Part shown: one piece after another, positions 1-4,805 of the stretch | How the letters are laid out: each line of letters opens with the position of its first letter | Numbering within the stretch: position 1 is the stretch's first letter | NCBI GenBank assembly: GCA_964642855.1 | Contig: CAZXSK010000099.1 | Span: forward strand, 1 to 7,859 | DNA length: 7,859 bases | DNA from: CAZXSK01 sp964642855 | Lineage (GTDB): Bacteria > Planctomycetota > Phycisphaerae > SM23-33 | Direction of reading: 5' to 3' | Made by a program: the position numbers and the translations under genes | The notes under the pieces: generated by a model | The model's database searches: none | What the model saw: only the letters and a program-made list of their open reading frames with translations | What the model was told of the DNA's origin: nothing

Positions 1-7
1 ACGATCC

Positions 8-16
8 TGCTACAAT
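8..16 (+). promoter_or_regulatory. Extended -10 element for the mntP-like gene
   Basis: TGC TACAAT reads as an extended -10 box (TGN plus TACAAT, 5 of 6 to TATAAT). Transcription would start near position 23, about 29 bases before the ATG at 52. The -35 region lies outside the window, so the promoter is only half visible. The implied leader is short, which leaves no room for a manganese riboswitch between promoter and gene. Confidence 0.5.
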
Positions 17-51
17 GCCACGCTCGGATTCGTCGAACCCCGGAGCGATCG

Positions 52-618
52 ATGCATTTTCTGGACATCTTCGGCATCGCGGTCGGCCTGGCGATGGACG
101 CCTTCGCCGTGTCCATCGCAGCGGGCATTGCGCTGTCTCCCGTCACACGCAGACAGGTGCTGCGCCTGGCGATTCACTTCGGGCTCTTTCAGGGGATCAT
201 GCCCGTGCTCGGGTTCATGGCCGGTTCTGCGTTCGCCGACGAGATTGCCGCCTGGGACCACTGGATCGCACTGGGGCTGCTGGGCTTCCTCGGCGGAAAG
301 ATGCTCTGGGAATCCCGCACCGGACACGAGAAGGAGTTCAAGGGCGACCCCTCCAAGGGCATGCTGCTTCTGTCGCTTTCGATCGCCACAAGCATCGACG
401 CCGCGGCGGTGGGCATCTCGCTGGCGCTGCTGACGAAGACGATCTGGTACCCGGCCGTGGTGATTGGGGTCGTGACCGGGTCGCTGTGCGTGCTGGGCAT
501 GGCGTTCGGGAACCGCCTGGGTCCGAAGCTCGAGCGCTACGCCGACGCGCTGGGTGGATTCGTGCTGGTGACCATCGGGGTGCGCATCTTCGTGACGCAC
601 ATGTTGACCGGCATCTGA
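52..618 (+). CDS. mntP: MntP-family manganese efflux pump
   Basis: Inner-membrane exporter predicted to pump Mn2+ out of the cytoplasm. The 188 residues match the usual MntP (YebN) length and show about six hydrophobic segments (near 4-27, 38-60, 68-86, 103-127, 133-153 and 163-185), arranged as two similar three-helix halves. Each half begins with the family's acidic signature: AMDAFAVS around Asp16 in the first helix and SIDAAAVGIS around Asp116 in the fourth. A charged cytoplasmic loop (SRTGHEKEFKGDP, 88-100) separates the halves. The ATG is preceded by GGAG at 42-45 with a 6-base spacer. It converges on the HicB-like gene. Family assignment is strong; the metal is inferred from the family. 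Many relatives are controlled by a yybP-ykoY riboswitch, which is not seen here. Confidence 0.93.
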   Translation: MHFLDIFGIAVGLAMDAFAVSIAAGIALSPVTRRQVLRLAIHFGLFQGIMPVLGFMAGSAFADEIAAWDHWIALGLLGFLGGKMLWESRTGHEKEFKGDPSKGMLLLSLSIATSIDAAAVGISLALLTKTIWYPAVVIGVVTGSLCVLGMAFGNRLGPKLERYADALGGFVLVTIGVRIFVTHMLTGI

Positions 619-665
619 AGGGGTTGGGGCGTCGGGCCGGTTCGGTCGGCTCGCCGTTGGCGCAA

Positions 666-697
666 GAAAAAACATCCCCCGCGATCACGGGAGATGT
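666..697 (-). terminator. Rho-independent terminator of the hicB-like transcript
   Basis: On the minus strand a 10-bp stem (ACATCTCCCG paired with CGGGGGATGT, one U-G wobble, loop of 6 at 682-687) is followed directly by a run of T (the A run at 667-672 on the plus strand). It lies about 100 bases after the HicB-like stop codon. Read on the plus strand, the stem has a C-A mismatch and no T run, so it should act mainly on minus-strand transcription. Confidence 0.75.
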
Positions 698-764
698 CGT
701 ACTGACCTGTGCAGCCAAAGGCGCAGATTCGCATCCGGGCACAGGCCGGCTAACATATCGAAGG

Positions 765-796
765 CCTCGTCCGGCTGCCGTATCTACCGGCCGAGG
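765..796. other. GC-rich hairpin just after the hicB-like stop
   Basis: CCTCGTCCGG at 765-774 pairs with CCGGCCGAGG at 787-796, with one mismatch and a 12-base loop. It ends three bases from the HicB-like stop codon. Neither side has a T run, so it is not a classic terminator. It may protect the mRNA 3' end or be chance in GC-rich DNA. Confidence 0.3.
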
Positions 797-798
797 GG

Positions 799-996
799 TT
801 ACCGCTCGGTAACGACTTTCTCCAGTCTCTCGGGGACAAAGTTGTTCAGCGAGGCGATGTACCCGCGAATCGCTTCGTCGATGCGGTCGGTTGCTTCCTG
901 TGGGGTGGGCCCGCGTGTCTCGCAACCGGGCAGCGTTCGGCACGCCGCGCAGTACTCGCCGTCGTCGGTCTGTCTGAGCTCGATCATCAACTTCAT
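799..996 (-). CDS. Orphan HicB-like antitoxin domain protein
   Basis: A 65-residue protein with the HicB antitoxin fold signature: an N-terminal strand (KLMIELRQTDDGEYCAAC), the family hallmark LPGCETRGPTPQEA (22-35), then a helix (TDRIDEAIRGYIASL). In classical HicAB systems this partial RNase-H-like domain binds and neutralises the HicA mRNA interferase. This one ends soon after the helix, so it lacks the C-terminal ribbon-helix-helix or HTH DNA-binding domain of full-length HicB. The ATG at 996 has GGAGG (1005-1009) at an 8-base spacing, which rules out the longer in-frame extension to 1281. No HicA-like partner is visible on either side. It could be a solitary regulator or a remnant. Family confidence is high, function uncertain. 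Confidence 0.85.
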   Translation of the reverse strand: MKLMIELRQTDDGEYCAACRTLPGCETRGPTPQEATDRIDEAIRGYIASLNNFVPERLEKVVTER

Positions 997-1220
997 GGTC
1001 AACGCCTCCAGAGCGTTTCGTCCTCCGTGACGATTCTCGAAGCCCTGCCGGACTGGATTCCTGGCGGGCTTTCCGTTGTTCACTGCCTGGTACTTCGAAT
1101 AGGACGGATGGCGTACAGCGCAGCGCCGAAGGCCGACACACGACACGAAAAACGGTAGGTGTGAGGCGGTTGGGAACCCCTTTCCTGGCTTCGACCTGGC
1201 GACGCCGCGATTCCCGTCCG

Positions 1221-1234
1221 CTATGTTTCCATAG
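1221..1234. repeat. Small inverted repeat at the leftward start site
   Basis: CTATG at 1221-1225 and CATAG at 1230-1234 form a perfect 5-bp inverted repeat around TTTC. It covers the expected start of transcription from the leftward promoter at 1237-1264, a usual place for an operator. It is short enough to be chance. Confidence 0.3.
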
Positions 1235-1236
1235 TT

Positions 1237-1264
1237 ATTGTAGTCCGCGCATATGTGAATACAA
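1237..1264 (-). promoter_or_regulatory. Candidate leftward promoter upstream of the hicB-like gene
   Basis: On the minus strand TTGTAT (-35, 1264-1259) is followed after 16 bases by TACAAT (-10, 1242-1237). Transcription would begin near 1230, giving an unusually long leader of about 230 bases before the HicB-like ATG. The surrounding stretch is locally AT-rich. Confidence 0.45.
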
Positions 1265-1455
1265 GGAGAGGAAACACTCAAGACGCTGCCTGCATCCCCT
1301 CAGACGAGAGGCCGGAACCGGAGATTCTGGCCGCGGCCGGGGTTACAGAAGCCGCCACGGGCCAGGCCAAAGGGCGTGCCGACACGACATCCGATCGATT
1401 TGATTCGGGTGACAACCGGCCGGTGATACAGGCGAGCATCCGGGGCACGTGCGCG

Positions 1456-1484
1456 TTGCCCCGCCGGTGCCGATCTGCTACACT
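1456..1484 (+). promoter_or_regulatory. Promoter of the fmdB-type gene
   Basis: TTGCCC (1456-1461), an exact 17-base spacer, and TACACT (1479-1484) preceded by TGC as an extended -10. Transcription would start near 1491, about 43 bases before the ATG at 1534. Confidence 0.6.
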
Positions 1485-1533
1485 TCACGCTCTGCATTAC
1501 CAGCCAACCTGCCCCCAGGAGCGGAGAAACCCC

Positions 1534-1758
1534 ATGCCAATTTACGAATACGTCTGTCAGGACTGCAACCACGCCTGCGAGCTGCTGGTCAAGTCGTCGG
1601 GCTCCAAGCCTGCCTGCCCCGAGTGCGGCTCGAAGAAGCTCGATCGCCAGTTTTCCACGTTTGCAGCCCACGGCGGGTCGTCCGGGAAGCCAGCCTGCGA
1701 GAACGGTGCATGCCCCAATATCAACGCCTGCCCGGGCGGAGCCTGCCCGATGGGCTGA
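1534..1758 (+). CDS. FmdB/CxxC_CxxC_SSSS-family zinc-ribbon protein
   Basis: A 74-residue protein that opens with the family signature MPIYEYVCQDC. It carries the expected zinc-knuckle pairs C8-x2-C11 and C28-x2-C31 (ACPECGS), with an extra Cys15. The first 45 residues align with the putative regulatory protein FmdB family, named from its presence near formamidase genes; the true role of most members is unknown. The glycine- and cysteine-rich tail carries four more cysteines (55, 60, 66, 71), which could hold a second metal or form disulphides. The ATG is preceded by AGGAG (1517-1521) and GGAG (1523-1526). The reading frame stays open upstream to 1255, but that extension lacks conservation signals and lies across the promoter, so I reject it. 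It sits alone, tail to tail with the 3D-domain gene. Confidence 0.88.
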   Translation: MPIYEYVCQDCNHACELLVKSSGSKPACPECGSKKLDRQFSTFAAHGGSSGKPACENGACPNINACPGGACPMG

Positions 1759-1854
1759 CGGGGGAAACTCGCCTTTCGCGCAGCACAAAGCCAACCCGGG
1801 GAAGAGGGAACTTGGGGATCGAGCGTATCGGTCGCCCGGCTGCGACGTTGGGGG

Positions 1855-2517
1855 CTATCGGTCGAGATGGACCGTGACGTCCACCCAGCGCGAACCCCAC
1901 TGCTTCGCACGCTGATGGCTGAGGAAGAACACGTCCAGGCGCCTGCCTTTGATCCTGCCGCCGCGGTCTTCCACGGGCACGATCTGGCCGTTGTAATAGC
2001 CCGGGATCGACAGCTTCGTGCCGAAGGGAAGGATGCTGGTGTCCGCCGCGACGAATCGGCTGTCGTTGTGCGTAATCCGCTTTCCGCTGGCGGTCTTGCC
2101 ATCGGCGAACTGCCCGCAGCACTTCCTGCAGGGGCAGTACGCGGTAACGAGCATCTTCACCACGACGGTGCGCCCCGCCGTGGCCTCGGACGGCCCGGCC
2201 GGAGCTTCCGCCATCTCCCCGGCGGTCACCAGGTCGTCGATGTCGCCGAGTTCATCGGCGGCGATCTTTTCGTCGGATCGGTCGTCCAGGGGATCCGGGG
2301 CGATATCGGTTGTGGCTGTCTCTGCTGCGGATCCTGAGTGACGATCGGCTGCAGGCCCGGCGTTCTGGGTCAGCGCAGGGTGCCTCAGCAGGAGGATCGT
2401 CAGGAGGATTTCCAACGGCAGCAGATAGACGAGCACTTTTCCGGTTCGAGACAAGACAAAATGCTCCGCTTTGCGGGCGGAGGCCAGCCCTTTCGGGCCC
2501 CCGGGCCTTCCCGCCAC
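1855..2517 (-). CDS. Membrane-anchored 3D-domain protein (MltA/YuiC-like fold)
   Basis: A single transmembrane helix near 28-44 is followed by an acidic, Ala/Pro-rich linker (about 50-112) and a 3D domain (about 118-218). The domain is named for three aspartates, seen here as Asp159 (VAAD), Asp184 (VEDRGG) and Asp195 (RLDVFF), which form the active site in MltA-type lytic transglycosylases and YuiC. The CPCRKCCG motif (128-135) and the TASG and GTKL motifs are typical of stand-alone 3D proteins. It should face the periplasm or wall and cut or bind glycan strands. The 220-residue reading starts with GTG at 2517, right after an in-frame stop and without a clear Shine-Dalgarno. A TTG at 2454, nine bases after GGAG, would give a 199-residue protein beginning just before the membrane helix and may be the real start. 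Confidence 0.85.
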   Translation of the reverse strand: MAGRPGGPKGLASARKAEHFVLSRTGKVLVYLLPLEILLTILLLRHPALTQNAGPAADRHSGSAAETATTDIAPDPLDDRSDEKIAADELGDIDDLVTAGEMAEAPAGPSEATAGRTVVVKMLVTAYCPCRKCCGQFADGKTASGKRITHNDSRFVAADTSILPFGTKLSIPGYYNGQIVPVEDRGGRIKGRRLDVFFLSHQRAKQWGSRWVDVTVHLDR

Positions 2518-2633
2518 TCAGCTGGGATGAGTCCGTTCGGCAAACTCATTGCGGCCGGAGCATCCTTGCCGGCTCAATCCGGTATCCGATGGAAGATACG
2601 ATCAGCAACCGCCTCTTCCAAGCGGATCGAGGG

Positions 2634-2661
2634 ATTCTATAGCAAGATCCCGGATTTGCAA
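2634..2661 (-). promoter_or_regulatory. Promoter of the 3D-domain gene
   Basis: On the minus strand TTGCAA (2661-2656), a 16-base spacer and TAGAAT (2639-2634). An overlapping reading TGC TATAGA (2644-2636) would be an extended -10. The start would fall near 2627, giving a leader of about 110 bases to the GTG start. Confidence 0.5.
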
Positions 2662-2668
2662 GCATGAA

Positions 2669-2686
2669 GTGACAGGAATGTGACAG
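2669..2686 (-). promoter_or_regulatory. Tandem CTGTCAC repeat resembling a Pho box
   Basis: The minus strand reads CTGTCAC ATTC CTGTCAC: two identical 7-mers with an 11-bp period, one helical turn. This is the layout of the Enterobacterial Pho box (CTGTCA repeats around a 4-base AT-rich spacer) and, more broadly, of OmpR/PhoB-family response regulator sites. The box ends 7 bases before the -35 of the 3D-gene promoter, so it sits at roughly -42 to -59, an activator position. In classical PhoB promoters the box overlaps the -35 instead, so the assignment to PhoB itself is uncertain. WalR sites (TGTWAH repeats) have the same period but would need A or T where this has C. Confidence 0.55.
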
Positions 2687-2724
2687 AATATCGCCTGACC
2701 TGCCAGCCGGCTCCATGGCCTTTT

Positions 2725-2731
2725 CTGTCAC
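2725..2731 (+). promoter_or_regulatory. Third CTGTCAC half-site, opposite orientation
   Basis: CTGTCAC appears again on the plus strand, and with flanking TT forms a perfect 9-bp inverted match (2723-2731) to 2680-2688. The next 11-bp position (2736-2742, CTAATAC) matches only 4 of 7. It may be an accessory site for the same regulator, 38 bases upstream of the tandem box. Confidence 0.35.
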
Positions 2732-2830
2732 TAAGCTAATACATAAACAAGTCTTACGTAATTCTGTAGGCAGACAGCCCGTACACGTGCTCCGCGAGAC
2801 GACGAAAACGTGCCTCGCATCCACCTGCGC

Positions 2831-3991
2831 TTACCGGCCTGCGGCCCGGACAAAGGCTTCGATCGCGTCGTCCATCTCGGGGGCACGAACGGACCATGCG
2901 TACCGCTCCGCTGCCGCGCGGGCAGCGAGCGAAGACTCCCGGCGGAACTCCTCGCTTGCGGCTGCTGCGCGGGCCCACTGCTGCACGGCCGACACCAACG
3001 CCTCCGGCCCGCCCTGGTAGAACATCGCCGGGCGGGGTCGCTGGTCGTTCGCATCGGGCGCCCCCCCGCTGGGGAATACCTCCGGATACGCCAAGCGACG
3101 GGGCAGAACCGGCACCGCCCCACACGCAGCGGCTTCGACGGCTGCGATGCCGAAGAACTCGTGGCCGGCCGTTGATACAAACACGTCCGCCTGGCGCAGC
3201 GCCTGGACGTAGTCCCGCCGCGTCGGCTGATAGCCCCAGCGTTCGATCACGTCGGACAGGTCGCCGCGGGCGCGGTCGAAAACGGCAGGCCGGGTCCGGA
3301 ACTGCTCGCCGATGACGGCCAGGCGGAAGTCGACCCCGGCCTCGCGCAGCAGGTGCATCGCCCGGAAGAACTCCTCCGGGCCCTTGTCGTGTTCCCACCG
3401 TGCTGCCCAGACGATCCGCAGCGGACCGCCCGGCCGGGCGGAGGGCAACTCACCGGCCAGCAGGTCGTCGTCGATCCCCGGCGGGTGGATGTCGCTGCGC
3501 TCGGCGATGCGATCGGCTGCGTGGTCCAGCTCCCTGCCGGGCATGGGCTTGAGCAGGCTGGGCAAGGCCCCCAGCAGGGACGATCGGTGAAACGCGGAGT
3601 TCAGCCACACGCGCGTCGCAGCGAGGGCCGTGGTGACGTTAGTCAGGGCGAAGTGCACGTCGCGGGGGTCGTCGACGCGGGTGGGATAGGCCAGTTGCGA
3701 CTCGTGGAAGTAGGCGATTCTCGGCAGCGACGCCAGCTCGGGCGACGCCAGACCGATGAACTCGGGCAGGTTCAGCATGTCGCTGCACCAGATCACGTCG
3801 AACCGCTCGCCGCGGCAGGCGCGTTGGCTTGCCAGATCGGCGAGGGTGACCGAAGCGTGGCGCATCCGCCATTTCCAGCTGCGCCCGGGGAGGGTCAGCA
3901 AGGTGAACGCATGACGGCTGGCCGACGACCAGCCATCGAGGAACGCCCGGTGGCTTCCGGCGTAATAAGGCTCCAGCGCGAGGATGCGCAT
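2831..3991 (-). CDS. QTMAN/GTDC1-like glycosyltransferase (tRNA-queuosine mannosyltransferase family, former DUF3524)
   Basis: A 386-residue GT4-type (GT-B fold) enzyme. The N-terminal half carries the former-DUF3524 signatures: ILALEPYYAGSHRAFLDGW (3-21), LLTLPGRSWKWRMRH (31-45), DMLNLPEF (71-78) and RIAYFHESQLAYP (91-103). The C-terminal half has IVWAARWEHDKGPEEFF (193-209), WGYQPTRRDY (252-261) and the nucleotide-sugar site VSTAGHEFFGIAAVEA (272-287), followed by YPEVFP. These match the animal enzyme that adds mannose to queuosine in tRNA-Asp, as I recall it. Bacterial members are poorly characterised, so the acceptor (queuosine tRNA or another nucleoside) is inference. Animal QTMAN has a longer middle segment that is absent here. 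The ATG overlaps the upstream stop codon as TGATG, indicating translational coupling to the PAS gene. It is cytoplasmic, with no signal peptide. Confidence 0.88.
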   Translation of the reverse strand: MRILALEPYYAGSHRAFLDGWSSASRHAFTLLTLPGRSWKWRMRHASVTLADLASQRACRGERFDVIWCSDMLNLPEFIGLASPELASLPRIAYFHESQLAYPTRVDDPRDVHFALTNVTTALAATRVWLNSAFHRSSLLGALPSLLKPMPGRELDHAADRIAERSDIHPPGIDDDLLAGELPSARPGGPLRIVWAARWEHDKGPEEFFRAMHLLREAGVDFRLAVIGEQFRTRPAVFDRARGDLSDVIERWGYQPTRRDYVQALRQADVFVSTAGHEFFGIAAVEAAACGAVPVLPRRLAYPEVFPSGGAPDANDQRPRPAMFYQGGPEALVSAVQQWARAAAASEEFRRESSLAARAAAERYAWSVRAPEMDDAIEAFVRAAGR

Positions 3992-4587
3992 CAGGAGACG
4001 AGGTCCCGGTAATGACTCCGGCAGGCGGGACAGAGGCTGAACTCGAGCTTCTCCGGCGGGTTCAAGACGGTCGAGGGCACCCAGTCCCATTTCTGCCCGG
4101 CCTGCTGGTCGCGGGTCTTCCTGCAGTGGCTGCACTGTTCGACCACGCCGTCGCCTTTCAGGTAGGTCCGCGAGAGCGGAACGCCCGGGGCGAGCGGATG
4201 GGGGTATTCCTCGATCAGGTGGTTGGTCAGCACCAGCCCCGCCCGGCGATCCAGCGGATACGCCGTCTGGTAGAATTCCCGGAACGTATCGGGGCTGGAG
4301 CACTCGTAGCGATGGTGGGTCGGCTCGCCCGAGGCCAAGGCGCGCGAAAATACCGTCACGTACATCCCGCGGATTTCTTCGTCGATCGCTGTCAGAATGT
4401 TCACCCCAAGGGTGAACCGTTCCAGCACGGTCTGGCCCTCGTTGGCACGGGCGAAACTCTCCCAGGCGGGGTTCCACCCCCGCAGCCGGAAGCCCGAGTC
4501 GATCACGTACACCACATCCTCGGTAGCGGCGAGCCCCCGGACGTCCCAGCCTTCGAGCCTGTCGCGAAATTCCGGATCGAGATGCAT
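3991..4587 (-). CDS. PAS-like domain protein with C-terminal four-cysteine zinc motif
   Basis: A soluble 198-residue protein. Residues 24-122 look like a PAS sensor domain: VVYVIDSGFRLRGWNPAWESFA is a typical first strand plus helix region, and the segment ends LDRRAGLVLTNHLIEE. The C-terminus has C152-x2-C155-RKTRD, a WDW at 167-169 and S184-L-CPAC189. This resembles the motif CxxCKxIR...W...FSHGICPxC that often follows PAS or GAF domains in sensor kinases and response regulators, probably a zinc site. There is no kinase, cyclase or DNA-binding domain. The ATG at 4587 has AAGGA with a 6-base spacer; the open frame to 4788 is rejected because it crosses the promoter. The one-base overlap with the glycosyltransferase implies linked function, perhaps sensing or recruiting for it. 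Ligand unknown. Confidence 0.8.
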   Translation of the reverse strand: MHLDPEFRDRLEGWDVRGLAATEDVVYVIDSGFRLRGWNPAWESFARANEGQTVLERFTLGVNILTAIDEEIRGMYVTVFSRALASGEPTHHRYECSSPDTFREFYQTAYPLDRRAGLVLTNHLIEEYPHPLAPGVPLSRTYLKGDGVVEQCSHCRKTRDQQAGQKWDWVPSTVLNPPEKLEFSLCPACRSHYRDLVS

Positions 4588-4620
4588 GCGTCTTCCTTCC
4601 CCGCGAGGACAGACCCCGCG

Positions 4621-4635
4621 CCACGTGCAACGTGG
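4621..4635. repeat. Inverted repeat in the PAS-gene leader
   Basis: CCACG (4621-4625) and CGTGG (4631-4635) around TGCAA form a perfect 5-bp inverted repeat. It lies between the predicted -10 and the start codon of the PAS gene, where it could be an operator or an mRNA hairpin. It is too short to be sure. Confidence 0.3.
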
Positions 4636-4648
4636 AACCGCCGTGTCT

Positions 4649-4654
4649 ATTGTA
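4649..4654 (-). promoter_or_regulatory. -10 element for the PAS-glycosyltransferase operon
   Basis: The minus strand reads TACAAT here, about 62 bases upstream of the PAS-protein ATG. No good -35 is seen at 16-18 bases (the best is TTCCGC), so activation by a regulator is possible. The same -10 form occurs before the mntP-like and hicB-like genes. Confidence 0.4.
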
Positions 4655-4733
4655 TGGACTGCCCCCAACCGGCGGAAGGACCGATTGCTCCGAGCCCGGA
4701 ATCCCGGGGCAGCTTTCATCGACGAGAGTCGTC

Positions 4734-4761
4734 TTGTGGGATAGCGGTCTTCGGCTATACT
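4734..4761 (+). promoter_or_regulatory. Promoter of the CAP/PEP-CTERM gene
   Basis: TTGTGG (4734-4739), a 16-base spacer and TATACT (4756-4761). Transcription should begin near 4768, 38 bases before the ATG at 4806. It is divergent from the PAS-gene promoter about 80 bases away. Confidence 0.6.
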
Positions 4762-4805
4762 GGGGCAGACCGAGGGAACCATTGGCATCCCGAACGGAGA
4801 GGATC

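Larger units (their letters stand above)
997..1533. other. 537-bp intergenic region with divergent promoters, no convincing gene
   Basis: This stretch separates the HicB-like gene (leftward) from the FmdB-type gene (rightward). Open frames across it on both strands give low-complexity, arginine-rich translations without recognisable motifs or good ribosome-binding sites. I looked specifically for a HicA toxin (double-stranded RNA-binding fold with a GSHH-like motif) upstream of hicB and found none. It does contain a candidate leftward promoter (1237-1264), a small inverted repeat (1221-1234) and a rightward promoter (1456-1484). The 240 bases between the leftward promoter and hicB could be a long leader, a small RNA or a decayed gene; the sequence does not decide. 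Confidence 0.5.
2518..2830. other. 313-bp regulatory region upstream of the 3D-domain gene
   Basis: No gene is supported here; the one longer minus-strand frame (2546-2824) has no recognisable content. The region is locally AT-rich, especially 2720-2770, and holds the promoter and tandem repeats described separately, plus an 8-base palindrome TTACGTAA at 2754-2761. No clear terminator follows the glycosyltransferase stop at 2831, so some read-through into the 3D gene is possible. Confidence 0.6.

Noticed and set aside
997..1281. N-terminal extension of the HicB-like protein, or a hidden HicA
   Set aside because: GGAGG stands 8 bases before the ATG at 996. The extension contains no HicA motif such as GSHH or a conserved basic helix.
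1255..1533. N-terminal extension of the FmdB-type protein
   Set aside because: The family begins with MPIYEY, two Shine-Dalgarno-like sequences lie just before 1534, and the promoter at 1456-1484 is inside the extension.
1831..1846. GTCGC/GCGAC hairpin between the FmdB-type and 3D genes
   Set aside because: Only 5 bp, no T run on either side; not distinguishable from chance in GC-rich sequence.
2546..2824. 92-residue minus-strand open frame upstream of the 3D gene
   Set aside because: No recognisable motif, and it covers the promoter and tandem operator of the 3D gene.
2742..2830. Terminator after the glycosyltransferase gene
   Set aside because: Short complementary pieces exist (GCGAG with CTCGC), but the loop is large and no T run follows, so I do not call it.
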